From contig JBCAQO010000007.1 in the NCBI GenBank assembly GCA_039111635.1, positions 2,418,001 to 2,482,000 of the forward strand: a stretch of 64,000 bases of DNA. Direction: 5' to 3'. Below, piece after piece: positions 10,819 to 23,279 of this stretch (positions are counted from its first letter, which is position 1; each line of letters begins with the position of its first letter). The notes beneath the pieces are model-generated. The model was not told the DNA's origin and ran no database searches. It was given only the letters and a program-made list of their open reading frames with translations. This stretch comes from Heterobasidion occidentale (taxonomy: Eukaryota > Basidiomycota > Agaricomycetes > Russulales > Bondarzewiaceae). The translations under genes were made by a program, and so were the position numbers.

Positions 10819-13800
10819 ATGGTCGACGAAAATGCAACAGCCTTATATTTACGCCTATACATCATTCCCTACGATCTCCCGAACGCCCAAGGCAAGCTTC
10901 GGACTCGCGACAAGGCTCTAATTCTCAAACCTGCTAGGGAATACATGAAGTCGGTGCTTCCGCTTGTTATACAGCACCGAGGATCATGGTTCGGGGACAG
11001 CGCCGCCACGTCTGAATCACCCAAGCGAATTTACAAGCACAAGGATCCTGTAGATATGCACCTCTTCTGTCCGTGGCGCTACCTCATATTGTCACCATGC
11101 GTTTAGGACAGCCGTACACTGCCTCAAATTTACGGAGATCTCCCGTCTCCTCAAGTCTCTGGTATGCAGTCCCATGAGACGAATACAATCTGGGATCAGA
11201 TTCTCTCCGGGAAGCCTATCGATGGTATGAAGAGTCGTCTTTACCCGTACCAACGCGCGTCGGTAGCGGTAATGCTCCAGAGAGAGCTCTATCCCGGGTT
11301 CAACACGGATCCTACATATCTTCGCATGGTTGGAATGAACGAAAAGTTTTTCTACCTCCAGCCAGACACGATGGAGGTGCTTATCGATTGTCCGCTCGTG
11401 GGACAAATCCGCGGCGGTATTCTCTGTGAAGAATTAGGTATTGTATACTCGATGCTCTCCCACACCATGTTTCATCATCATTCGATGAAAATATCTCACC
11501 ATTGTGTCCTAGGAACCGGTAAAACAGCGATGACTCTGGCACTCATTGTTGCCACGATAGGCCAATTATCGCAACCTGAGGAGTCCTTCCACGATGCCCG
11601 GCCTGTGCTCACACCACTAGCCTTCCGCAACTTCCCTACTGATCCGTTTGTCGCTTCTCGCAAAAGAATTTCACGTTGTAAAGAACCAGATTTTTCCATC
11701 CCATCCCTCGTCGAACTGCTTATACACTATATCCGTGTTGTCCCTGACAAAGTCGATCTTCACAAACATGAGCAGTGGCTCAAGGACCGTCACCTCTGGC
11801 ATCTTCAAGAGCTCAATGCTCCATTCTATTTTCATTACGACGACAAGAGGGAGTCTCCAGCCCCGCATTCCACAAGACGTCAGCGTGGCGGGGCGATGCC
11901 GCCACGTGCTGTGTTCTTGACCTCGGCTACTTTGGTCGCTGTTCCCCCTAATTTGCTTTCTCAGTGGAACTCGGAAATCTATAAACACTGCCATTCTTCC
12001 GTACGGGTGCTCATGATAAAACCTCGAAATGATTTTCCGAGCGCACGAATGCTGGCCACCCAATACGACGTACGCCTTCCCCTATGTTCATCGATCATTT
12101 TATAGCTCATGACTGAGCAGATCATCTTATTGGATCATGATAGTCAGTGTACTCTACTGCTTCTTGACATCATGCTTATCTACTAACCATGCGCTTCATA
12201 AGCCCTAGCGAAAGAGGAGTCCAGATCCAAAATAGAGTCCCTCCACACATGGGCAGTATGCGCTTGTCCCGCCTCCGGCCGCACTCGACTTCCCAAATGT
12301 ACCTGCAATTATTTCCCTCAAGTCTCTCCCCTTTTTCAGATTCGGTGGAAACGGTTGGTCGTCGACGAAGGACATGTCCACGGTGCGAAAAATACAAGAC
12401 TGGGTGAGGTCGCAAATCTACTCAGTGTCGAAAGGCGTTGGCTCGTTACCGGCACTCCTACTACGGATCTTCTTGGGTTAAGATTTGGCTCGCAAAGCTT
12501 TGAGGAAGACAACGATCAATTGGACCTACAATACCCTTCCGACGACGGGGAAGATCTCAGACCATCAGAAGAGGATCCCGCCTCAGACGCTTCTCAAGAT
12601 GATCTTGGATTACACCATGTAGATGAAAATGAATGTAAGCCTCGAATGTGGACCTCTGGCGATCGAAGCAATTTGCGTAGGCTAGACAATATGATATCTA
12701 AATTCCTCAAAGTCCCGCGCTTTGCTGCAACACATGACCTATTCAATAGCCAGGTTGTAAATCCGCTCTTTAGGAAGGGCGGGCCCGCCTTCGGCTCAAT
12801 CCAGGTTCTCACACAAGTAATGGCAAGCGTCATGGTCCGTCATCGGTACGGTTGATCAGGTGCTGTTGACGGTCCTCGTCTAATCCTGTTTATTAAATAG
12901 GATCGAAGATGTAGAGAAGGATATCGTTCTTCCACCGCTGAAGCAGGAGACAGTCCTTCTACATCTAGATCCAATCGCAGCCCGGTCATACAATGCATTG
13001 CAGGCCGGCATCGCTGTCAACGCAATTGATTCAGAACGGAAGGATCTGGTGCGTCTTCTGCTAAGGACTGACTTGCTCCCACACACACTGATATGTGGCC
13101 TTAGGACTACCTTTTTCATCCATCAGTGAGATCGTTCTATAAAATTTTTCCCCTTGAATGACGATACTCAATCTTAGCTTGCGTGCAGAATTCTGCTAGA
13201 CTAGCTCAGTTGACTGAGAATATCTCGCAGTAAGCATCGCCGCTTCCTTGATTGACAGCATAGACATTGAAGATTGTGTAGACTTATGTTCTGGCATATT
13301 GATGAAGATGCTTACAACATTGACGAACTGGCGAAAAACGTTGATAAGATGGCGCAAACTGCGATTGAACGAAACTCGTCTCCCGAAGACCTGGAGATGA
13401 TCAGACAGTCAGCTAAGCATGTGTACGTGTTCTTTAGAATTTTCAATAGAAGGCATTGATGGCAGACGATTTTCTAGTCACTTAGCTGCTCGAGATGGTC
13501 CATGGCGTACCCTCCAGACTTCCTCCTGTCCTGAGATGCCCTACCGCATCGTGAATATGCCTGAAGTTATCTTTGTCGCCAGCGATCAATTGCGAGCAAT
13601 ATCCTACCTTCCCGAAGGCTCCTTGCCGAATTTCAGATTCATGTTCTGCTTGAGATTGCTTCAATTACGGGCGCTTGTCGATAATCGACCGTCGGCGTCA
13701 GAGCGGCGGCTTGTCAAATACGGGCAGGCACTCACCGAGCAGGACATGAAACGTGATGCACTGTACCTTGAGGAGAAGCGCAGGAAAAGCGGGAAGAAGA

Positions 13801-15097
13801 AATCTAAATCGCTAGGGAAGAAGATAGAGCATGACTCGCGCGAGGCTAATATGGCTGTAGAGGCCGCACGGCGACTCGAGGCGCCAGAGAAAATTGAGGA
13901 GATGCAGAAAGAGCTGAAGCTGGCCCATATCCGGCTGGTCAATGGTCAAGGTGCAACACCGAATCCAGTGATACCCCTACAGGATGATGAGGCCTTGTCG
14001 TCATTGAGAGAGTCTCCTCTGGCTGGGGTTCGGATTCTCAACTCGACGTCTACGAAGCTAGACTACATTCTGAATGAGGTAAGCTCGGTGTTGTTATCCC
14101 TCTTTCTGTTCGATCGTTGATCTGTGTTCCAGGTTTTGAAATACTCCGAGGATGAAAAGTTTCTCATTTTCTCGAAATCTCCTCTGACCCTTGCGCATGT
14201 AGCGGATGGGCTCGATCTCATTGGGGTCAAGTACCTGCAATATACGACCAGGGTAGATCGCAAAGTTCGCGAACAGTTTGTGATGACATTTGAGACGTCA
14301 GATACGTTCCGCGTGTTTCTAATGGAGCTTAAGCATGGATCACGCGGCCTGTAAGCATGTTCATCGAAGCGAATTTCTCAGCGTTTTTCAAGCAGATGAG
14401 TAGCGACACTGATCATTCTCTTCGTTATTAGAAATCTTATCGCTGCATCTCGCGTCATATTCTGTGAGCCAGTATGGCAAGCTGATGTTGAAGTTCAGGC
14501 AATCAAGGTGCGACATTCTCAACCTTTGCATTGTACGAGATTCTCGTGCTGACAACATGCCAAATTGTCACTTCACTCAGCGAGCTCACCGCATACGCCA
14601 GACACGGAATATCACTGGTGAGTGAGGGAATGAATGCCTTCTCCGGGTGTCTCGTTAATGAAGGGTTGCCTTATTTCCGGACCGCGTACACAGTCAAGAC
14701 CTTAGCAATCAAGAACACAGCGGAGGAGGTCGTGATGGCCCGAAAAGCGGAGTTGAAAGGCAACTTGCAGAAACAGACGAGCATGACAGACGACCTGCGC
14801 ATCCGGCAGTTCATCGCCGTAAGTGAAATTGTCCATCAAAGATCGGGCAACGAGCTCACTGCTCCTGTATAGAACCCAAGGTTCATTGAAGTCAACGAAT
14901 CCACCATGAAACAGAAGTTTCTCAATGTGCCTTTGCTCCGGATACCATCAGCACCCGTGCAGGACCTGGAAGCGAACGGCAGACGTGCCTCGTTGACGAA
15001 TAATGAGATGCAGGACCCAAAAAATGTGGATGTGGGCAGCTCCCTCAAGAAGCGGAGATTAATCCGATTTGCAGACGAAATCGACTCTTTTCACTGA
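10819..15097 (+). CDS. SNF2-family ATPase/helicase-like protein
   Basis: Fifteen exons: 10819-11049, 11107-11437, 11513-12069, 12121-12142, 12203-12845, 12901-13048, 13105-13125, 13189-13229, 13282-13422, 13478-14078, 14133-14350, 14432-14507, 14581-14617, 14694-14818, 14873-15097 (1138 residues). Helicase signatures in order are [19 protein letters not shown] (Walker A across an intron), [32 protein letters not shown] (DEGH box), [13 protein letters not shown], then a Lys/Glu-rich insertion, [32 protein letters not shown] and [13 protein letters not shown] (motif VI). This is a DNA-translocase core of the RAD5/SHPRH-like fungal type, presumably nuclear; no RING finger was seen between the lobes. 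The first intron uses a weak GTAGAT donor. The Met at 10819 is the first plausible one, but relatives have a few hundred more N-terminal residues, so upstream exons may be missing from the model. Confidence 0.8.
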
Positions 15098-15795
15098 TCA
15101 GTCAATTGACTGTCTCTCTATTCCTACTCGTATTACACCTTATTTTTACTGTATAACAATGTCTGTAAGCCGAGGTATCCTCGGTGCTGGACACGCGGAG
15201 CATTGCTATCCATGGTGCTCAATGCCCTTCTGTTCGAGGCTTTGCGGAGATGACCCACCTTCTGCGTGCTGAACAAGGTGTTCGCATCTGAAAACCTCGA
15301 TACGTTACCCCTTCGGTGTCGTCTTCCAACGTGCTGTCCGGAATGCAACATGCACGAATGCACGCATATACGGCGCATATCATTGGGGATCACACATACG
15401 TCGTGCAGTAAAGCTTGTCTCCGCACTCGTTGAGTCCCTGTCAACCGCCTTCAATGACAACATTATAGGCATGGGAGGATTGAAGCTGACCCACTGCCCA
15501 CTGCATGAAATTTGGGCAACCGCGGCGCCGCGCAGCGGCCGAGCATTCCTATTAGGGCACTCTGCGTGCTTCCTCGTCACATACCGTCGGTTGCACATGT
15601 CCCTGAAGATCGATTGTTCTTACACCCTTGACCCACGAGGAGGCCCTGCATCGTTTTAGTCAGTGGACTTAGTGTACCAGGCTCCAGCCTACATACAGTC
15701 TCCGAGAACTTACCGCCCGCCGCCCTAACAGAGCCTTGACTACATTTTAGGAGTCAACGGAATCACATACGGATCGAGCTTCCGATCTACCGCTG
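15098..15795. other. No supportable gene
   Basis: Spacer between the SNF2 gene and the small secreted protein, without a convincing coding frame. Confidence 0.4.
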
Positions 15796-15802
15796 TATAA
15801 AA
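15796..15802 (+). promoter_or_regulatory. TATA box of small secreted protein gene
   Basis: TATAAAA about 90 bp upstream of the ATG at 15892, followed by a C/T- and A-rich leader. Confidence 0.5.
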
Positions 15803-15891
15803 GGCGGAGAAAGCAGACTCAAAGAGCCCCAGGATCCTCAGCCCTTCTCTTCAGGCTTGTCTCTCGCGTGAGACCCTCCAATCCATCCATC

Positions 15892-16424
15892 ATGAAGTTC
15901 GCACCCTTCTGCGTCCTCACCACGTTCCTCTCTCTCACCGCCGCGGCACCCCTTGATGTGTACGTCCCTCCTGTGCTCGATCCCTATGAAGGGACGGTGT
16001 GGACGGTCGGCAACGAGTACAACGTTACATGGTGTGTTCGCTGGTAAGATATCCGGTTCTAACGCTAACACGAGGACGTGTAGGGATGCTTCGAGCCCGC
16101 CACCTCAGATAACGAACCGTATTGGAAGAGTTCTATTGAGAAAGGGACCCCAGTCATTGAATAGTGCGCCTCGTGTGTTTTTGGTGCTCTTCGATTGCCT
16201 GACAGTTGACGCGCTCTGTGGTAGTCACGTTGGCATCCGGATTTGACATTCTAGACGGAACAGTCCCCATCATCGTCCCCAACGTCGAGCCTGGTGAAGA
16301 TTACGCTGTAGTCCGTGAGTGCAATTCGTCGACATTGATATCTCTCAGCCTCGCTCACATTTCTCATTGCCTAGTCTTCGGCGACTCAGGAAACTTCAGC
16401 CCGGCGTTCACTATTACAAACTAG
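15892..16424 (+). CDS. Small secreted Kre9/Knh1-like protein
   Basis: Exons 15892-16031, 16084-16163, 16225-16314 and 16375-16424 give 119 residues. A signal peptide (MKFAPFCVLTTFLSLTAAA) is followed by DVYVPPVLDPYEGTVWTVG, NVTWDASSPPPQITNRIGRV, ASGFDILDGTV and IIVPNVEPGEDYAVV, ending LFGDSGNFSPAFTITN. This beta-sandwich pattern (GTVWTVG...NVTW...GDSGNFSP) is common in secreted basidiomycete proteins annotated as Kre9/Knh1-like or GPI-anchored; a cell-wall role is the usual guess. Unlike many relatives it stops right after the domain and lacks a Ser-rich GPI tail, so it is probably released. Confidence 0.85.
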
Positions 16425-16921
16425 ATAGGGACATAGCTGTAAAAAAATGTCATTGCCGAGGTTAAGCGATCAGAACAAGGAATGGACAAAGAGAACGGAT
16501 GCCCACCGCGCATATTGTTTTCCATACAAAGCCATCGATGTACAACTATGTACAATTCTTGTGGACATTTGCACCAAAAAAGTCAAGATGTGAGAATAAA
16601 AGAGACACGGCAGATTTGACACGTCAGTTGCATTCTCTCGCGATGAAGGTGGCAAGCAAAGGCTTCAAAGTCAGAGGATATTATACATCATGAAGTCACC
16701 TGACCGCGACAACGAATTGCGAGGTGCGCGCCCTTTTGCCTCTCGTTTCCTTCCACTTTGTTCGCGGACGCCACCTCTGTCGTACAACTACAAACGCGTA
16801 GCCTGAACTCGTTTCTTGCACCATCCAGTGTGCTCATCTGCCCATATACACTGTTCTGTGACTTTGACATCCAAATAACTCCTGCGGCGCGGCTTCCGCG
16901 TCTAGATCCTGATTTCGGGCC
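16425..16921. other. Intergenic; promoter of karyopherin gene
   Basis: No gene is supportable. It contains the 3' region of the secreted protein gene and the upstream region of the importin gene. Confidence 0.4.
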
Positions 16922-19900
16922 ATGTCGTTTCTTCCGATCCTCACACCAGCAGACATATACCAAGCGGCACAGGTAAGTGTATCTGGATTCTACTGTCCCC
17001 GTTTGCTTAGTTGAAACGACTTTTGATGCTCGGTGGAACAGCTCATCCAGCAATCATACGCACCGGGTGCACATGCGCGCACGCCTGAAGACCAACGCCG
17101 CTTGCAGCAGGAATTGTTCAATTTGCAAAAGAAATGGGAAGCCTGGGGTCTCATCATGCCATTTCTTGAGCATGATGACCACAATGTACAGTTTTTCGGT
17201 GCACACACGGCGCAGGTGAAGATAACGCGAGACTGGTGAGTTTGTCACGTACAAAGCTCTAAACCACCATGCAATTGTCGTGTATAGTGGGCTTCTTACA
17301 CCAAATACCTTTTTTCCCCACCATCATGGGTGCTGTGTGTGCCTAGATCTACGTACCTCGCTTCTCACTTATGATCATCCTCCTTACAGGGAAAGTTTTC
17401 CTAAAGAACACGCTGTCGATCTGAAAGATCTGATTCTCGACATCACTGGAGCCTCTATTCTAGCGGGTCGCAGCAATGTTACTCTCCGGAAACTCTTCGT
17501 CTCCGTGCGTCCTCTCCCCTCACGCTCGCCGGACGGGCATCACGAAATCGCTTAATAATATCCTGGGCAGCTCTGTTCTCTTGCAATGAAACTCGCTCGT
17601 GGTGAATCTAGTCTTTGGCCTGATTGGATTCTCTCAACCGTGACAAATTTCTCGAATCGTGGTGCCCCGACGGAAATCATCATGGATTTCCTAACGATTG
17701 TTGCAGAGGAGATTATGGCTGTCGATCCGTTGTCACCAAACAAGTAAGGTTTATCACAATTGCAATGTTCTTCGCGACTGAATATGTCTCGCGCGAAGGT
17801 GGTATATGCAGCAGACCCTGAAACAAGCAATCCCTCTTGTTGTGCAAGCAATCGATGCTGCTCTCGCTTCCCTGGATGCTTCCACAACAAAACGTTTCGA
17901 ATCAGCAATGAAGTGCTTCGAGGCGTGGATCACCGATCTCCCTGCCAAGTCCGTGCGCGTCTCGCATTGCGCATCTAACCATAGCTCACGTCGTCTTGCA
18001 GCGACTTGACGACACTCATTCCACCCCTCTTTGGCGCGCTGAACCCCGCATCCCCATCACATTTTATTCCTGCCACAACAGCCTTCCTCACGATACTTTC
18101 CTCATCTTCGTTTTCTTCCAGTGCACCACCGCGCACGCTTACGGAGCCCTTGCTCCTGTGGCTTGCCCAATGGGGTACTCCAATTATTGGGGAGGTGATA
18201 AAAGAAGGCGCTGTGGACGAGGTCGGTAACACGCTATGCAAGTTGCTTGCCGGCATTGGCGACCATGCGACAGACTATTTGGCCGAGAATATCGCCTCTA
18301 ACGACAAAATTGAACCGGCGTTCGTGCCGGCCTCCGTCTCCATCCCCCCTAGTGAGATGCCTACGCGGGGACAGCTCGTGCAGATATTCCTGCGACTCCT
18401 GCTTTCGTTCACAGCACTGCCGGGATACTACGGCGTCGATGAGGATGAAAGCGAGATGACGCTTGGATTCTGGTATCTGTTTCAGGAGGCCTTGTGGAAT
18501 GTCGATGCTCCTGCAAGTGAAGATGGTAACAGAGCGGATGAGACCAGAGAGAAGGATATGTGGGCCGTTGCGCGAGCGGTCTATGCAGAGCTAGTGTCAG
18601 CTCTCCGGCGGAAGGTAAAGTGGCCGGGTCCCAGGAACAGATGGGCCAAAGGTGGGCAGGCTCATGGGTTGCAGACCTCAGTTGCGAGCTAATCACCTGT
18701 TTATGTAGATCAGGTCGACAAGTTTAAGGTGTGAGTTTGCTCACATCTCCGTCATGTCGCTATCGCCAATATGTCTTCTTGATGCGTGCAGATACCGACG
18801 GGACGTCGGGGATACCTTGATCAACGCGTGGGCATGAACATTCTCTTTTGTTTCTGCCCGCCATAACTTTTGTTCTCTGAGTATAGATATTACATCCTCC
18901 GTGATGACATGCTTGCGTATTATATAGGTGACCTTGTGGATCGCTTTGCGAAGGGCGAAGAGCAGAATGAGTGGGAGGTAAGGAAGCATTCTTTTTTTGA
19001 CCTTCGAACCTTTGGCAATAATATAACATGTAGGAAATCGAAGCAACGCTGCATTGCATCATGTCAATCCAGGAACCTGTCCCGGAAGAGTCCAGCGAGC
19101 AGCTATCGCGCCTCTTCAGCCTGGAGGTCATCGGGCGACTGCCAACAACTGGCCAACACCGCGTGCGACAAACAGCCCTCAGTCTGATAGGTAAGGATTT
19201 GTCACCTCCATCCGTATCGTCCTACTGATCGTTTGTAGGCTCATACTCGTCATGGTTTACGTCCCTGTCGTCATCTTCAAACGTTCTCATGGGGGCCATT
19301 GCTTACGTCGCGGCAGCCCTCCACGAACCTTCTTTGTGCCTGTCCGCTGCAAACTCGCTACGAGATCTCTGTGATGCCAATCGCGTCGCGTTGGCTCCCC
19401 ATATTGCAGCCTTTGGGGAGTTGCACGCTGGACTTGTCGATATGCCAGATACCGAGAATGCAATAATCTTGCAGTCGATCGCGAGCGTGATTCAAGCCTT
19501 ACCAGCTGCGGAAGAGATTTCCCCCGTTGAGGTCTCCGTATTTTGCCCTACTGCGATCTGTGTGCCCTAACTCATTGTCATAATTTAGGCTATTGTGACA
19601 CCCGTCGTGGGCAAGCTGGTACAAGCGCTCCATAGTGCATCTCAGGTACCGTCGTACTGCGTCATGATCCTCAGTTCTGCTTACTTGTTCTCATCAGCTC
19701 CCGGAAGAGGCTCGCGTGATAGCGATCCAACAACTGCAAACACTCACCAGTGTGGCCAAAGGCCTGACGCGTAATGGTAATCCAACATTGACAGACGATG
19801 CAAACCCAGAGGTGGAAGAGCAGGTGCAGCGTGCCAGAGATGACCCGCGAGCATTGAGACTACGTGATGATATGATGAACGCTATCCGTGCTGCAGTTGA

Positions 19901-21070
19901 ACTGTGGTCCTCTGACGCCGGTGTAAGCGATGTACGTAGAAACGATTCCCTGTCCTTGTTGTCTCCCTAACCACAACGCTATGATTACGCTATGCAGGCA
20001 CTAAGCAACTTCTTCAAGTCCGTCACCGCGCTCCCCGCTGATGAAACCCTCATATCCCTCCCGCCTGCCCCCGTTTTGGAAGTTGTGTGTCGCGCCGCGC
20101 AGCGCCAATTCACGGCCGTGTGGCTTAGCCTTGCCCGTATGCTCATCAGTCAAATTAACCGACCACCGCTGCGTCCGTCACCACTGCGTGTCGTGCCAAG
20201 CCCCGAAGCCCTTGCGATTGTTAGAGATGTAGTCAACGTCATGTTACAGACCGGACTGACTTTCCTCAGCGTACTGGGTGCCATGGAGGCGGTAAGTCCT
20301 TGCCTTCTTCCAAGGTACTCGAACCTGAAGGCTTGTCACAGAATCCTGATATTGTGCAAGAGTTCTTCGACTTTATGGAGAAGTGTGCGCAACATTTTGT
20401 TTCGGTCCTCTACCAATTGCCACCGGGATCGTTCGATGCCCTCATTACGTGTGCCATCACTGCGCTTTCCCTACAAGAACGATACTCCCTTGTCTCCGCT
20501 TCTAAATTTCTCGTGCGTGGCTCGATGGGTTGATGGCCACTCACTTCAATCTCATCTTTCCGTCCTCTGCAGAGCACATTAATCACTCGCACGCACGCCA
20601 ATGATGATTTGATGGATGCCAAAGCCACGATTGCACATCATGGCTTTGGAATTATGCGTGGTGTGCTCATTGGCTTTGCAGGCATTGCACCACGATCAGC
20701 TGCGCCGAATCTCATCGACGTGCTGTCCATTCTGATCATGAAGTATCCTGCGGAGAGCAAGGGTTGGATGACTCAAGTACTATTTGCAGTACGTTTCTTC
20801 TCTACTCCTTCAAGTGATTTAACGATACAATATAGGATCACAGGACGATTTTATCCAGTCCAAGGCAGGCCCGGAGGCAAAGGATAAATTTGTCCGAGCT
20901 GTATTTGGGTGAGTGTCTACTTTCTTGGGTGGCAAACGACTAGGAACTGATGCTTCATGTGCAGTAACGCGCGCTCATTCAAGAGGACCCGCGATGCCGC
21001 GCAGCAATTCACGCTCGTGGCAAGAGGCCTGGATGAATCTAGCTTCGGGTATGCATCCTTGATGATGTAG
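16922..21070 (+). CDS. Importin-13/Kap122-like karyopherin-beta
   Basis: Eighteen exons: 16922-16972, 17042-17235, 17390-17504, 17571-17743, 17799-17948, 18002-18651, 18709-18730, 18792-18827, 18887-18977, 19034-19190, 19239-19531, 19589-19645, 19698-19931, 19998-20291, 20342-20512, 20573-20788, 20844-20908, 20965-21070. All phases agree, giving 1024 residues. The protein is helical repeat (ARM/HEAT) throughout. Early segments QVKITRDWESFPKEHAVDL and ITGASILAGRSNVTLRKLFV match the importin-beta N-terminal region and the importin-13/Kap122 pattern. Such receptors carry cargo between cytoplasm and nucleus under Ran control. The ending SSFGYASLMM is natural for the family. Exons 7 (22 nt) and 8 (36 nt) are very small, and two donors are the weaker GTCCGT and GTCTCC. 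Confidence 0.87.
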
Positions 21071-21337
21071 TCGGTTTCTGACAACTTTTCGGACATCTGT
21101 ATCACATACTTGGAAGCTATGTATCTTTACGTTTCCTCTCCTCCAGGAATTAAGCTCGGAAAATGATTGAGAAAACATCGTTGACTCAAGGACTTCCTTT
21201 CATTCAGCAATTGCCGTGGCCACTTCCCTTCCACTGCGCCGCGCTGCTCATTCTCGACTGCCCCAGTGCTCTCAATGGCGTTTGACATAATCTCTGAGAA
21301 ACTCTTCGCTGATTGATGAACGTTTCGTGATCCCTAG

Positions 21338-22081
21338 ATATACGGGGGCGAAGAGACCTTCGAATATCACCTCGTGCCGCTACATAAGGACATTTTCAAC
21401 ATCTCCTGTTCAAATCGAACTAACAACTTTCTAATGAGCAAGAACGGAGGTAAAGAGACCGCGTCCACTGCCACTTCCTTTTCGCATCCCTTCGACTGCC
21501 AACCGCCAATTTTCTCAAAAGCCAAACCTCATTTTCTCATATGTGATGCCGGCAGAAAGTTGAATTTGGATTCCGACCTTCGGTCGTTGCTCACATATAT
21601 GACGTCTCAATAGAGAGGGCACAGTACATCATGACGTGGTGCTACAGTCGTATCGTTCTTGGCTTCTCAGGAAGATCCCGTTGTCATTTGCGTCGTCGGC
21701 GCGAAGAACCGAGTCATATCCTCGCTCTGAACTGACCCCTTGTGCTCATTCTCCGAGGAAGCGGCACAGGATCTCTGATGAGAGCAATCGCTCCACCGTG
21801 AACCATCACCGGATCACCGCCCATCTACAAGTCCTTATTTGCCCTACAGTGTCAATGACCAGGCCTCGCCGGTCCAAGAAAGACCTACGCGGGACGCAGA
21901 AGATGAATGCCTCGCAAGAAGACAGTACCGCTACGCTCTGAGACTTTGGATGGTTTGGGTCAAGCACTGCGACCGAGCAGCTCGATCCTCGGGCGGGTGG
22001 ACATCTTGCGAGCTGGATGATAGGCAGGTAGCGAAGTACCACCGAGAACCAGCTCTCATGATACGCTGCCAGTCAGCATAA
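21338..22081 (+). pseudogene. Decayed copy of the HNH-family gene of 60-64 kb
   Basis: A splice-acceptor-like CCCTAG at 21332-21337 is followed by IYGGEETFEYHLVPLHKDI, matching IYDGVDTFEYRIIPLHKG in the gene at 62229-63283. Next come SHPFDCQPPIFSKAKPHFLI (cf. YPFYAFPPIVSKLKPHFV), then an early stop at 21613. A second frame holds VVLQSYRSWLL (cf. ISVIAQSYEAW), and a third holds SSGGWTSCELDDRQVAKYHR (cf. KSGGWASCVSNDGQIEKYRR). Two frame changes and a stop show decay. It lies ~40 kb from the other copies, between convergent importin and p24 genes. No HNH-domain exon was found upstream. Confidence 0.7.
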
Positions 22082-22246
22082 TATTCTGTATACCGTTAGA
22101 GGTCACTTGACTCAGGTGTATCTTAGCGCGAATTTAAAAGGGGGATCTTTGGTGTGCGACCGACCGACATGATATGTAAGTAAAGCCAAAGCAATGTGAA
22201 CAATGTACACCTGCCCCCTCTACTCCACCTTCAGGTGAAGTTACCT

Positions 22247-23206
22247 TTAGACCTTGTACCGTCTTCCAGTCTTGGTGAAGAACGTCTGAAGGACGTAGAC
22301 TTGGAATCTGTGTCAAGATTTGATCATGAGCCCATGTATATACAGTCGCGCAATGTGGAAGGGCGAAAGAATCGTGATGCTTACACGGCCATGCCGATGA
22401 CGGCGAGGGTCTCGATAATGGCATACCAAAAGAGACGGCTGAGAAGAGGAACGCGCGAGTCAATACAAGCATGTGAAGAAGGTACTGTAAAGGACGCACT
22501 TTTGTGTCGATTTGACGATGGAGAACCCTCTATTCTCGCGCGTGTGGAAACTGCGCACCGCACCGACGTCAGCATCAGTCCGCAGCAGCAACCGCGCGCC
22601 ACTCACTATTTCTGTGTGCGCTTCACGTTCAGCAGCATCCCGTTCAGCCTGAATATGCTCTCCTCGAGCGCGGACGTGTGCTCCGAGAGCTGCGCGGGTT
22701 TTGCGGGAGCGTCGCGGCGGGGCTCGCTCTCGACCATGATGTCAAAGTCGACGAGCTTCTCAGTGAGGGTGGACATGTCGTTCTCGAAGCAAAAGGCATA
22801 TTCGCCGACGGTGTTGGCAGTGAGGACGTAGTCGCCCTGGCGCTCGCGCGCGCCGTCGAGGAGGACCTTCTCGTTCGGGTCTTTGACTTCAAAGTCGATG
22901 TCAAAGGAGCCGCCGGATTGGACCTGACATGCTCCCGTCAATATCGGTATATGGTCGCATTATTTGGGAGTCGAGGCCTACGTACAGCGAAGTAGAACTA
23001 GCGAAGCGTGTGAGCAAGGTAAAATGCCAGCGGAGGACAGAGGGACGTACACCGATCTTCTCGCCTGCCTTGTCTACATCAGCATAAAAGCAGAGACGCT
23101 CATTGGCGCCGAGGGAGGTTGTGAGAGCAGAAGCGTTGGTGGACGAGACAACGGCGAGGACGGCGAAGACGGCGAAGAGCAGCCAGTGCAGCAACGCTGA
23201 GGTCAT
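22247..23206 (-). CDS. p24/emp24-family cargo receptor
   Basis: Exons (minus): 23206-23051, 22997-22986, 22923-22607, 22550-22500, 22438-22385, 22307-22247 (216 residues, normal for p24). A signal peptide (MTSALLHWLLFAVFAVLAVV) is followed by the GOLD domain with the expected cysteines (NERLCFYADVDKAGEKIG and GEYAFCFENDMSTL). A coiled-coil stem (EHTSALEESIFRLNGMLLNV) and a transmembrane helix (LFWYAIIETLAVIGMAVFQV) come next. The tail has the FF sorting pair (QTFFTKTGRRYKV). The protein cycles between ER and Golgi in COPI/COPII vesicles. It looks closest to the p24-gamma/Erp group, which I infer from the GOLD domain only. Exon 2 is a 12-nt microexon encoding FYFA. The start codon is only ~130 bp from a plus-strand kinase remnant. 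Confidence 0.9.
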
Positions 23207-23279
23207 GGCGTGGTGGTAGGAGGGCGTGGGAACGTTCGGCGTCACAGCAAGCGGCGAGAGTCCGCGTCCGAAGTGATCT

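Noticed and set aside
11092..11110. Apparent in-frame stop (TAG at 11104-11106) in the SNF2 gene
   Set aside because: A 57-nt intron 11050-11106 (GTAGAT...TTTAG) removes it and restores [15 protein letters not shown], so it is not evidence of a pseudogene.
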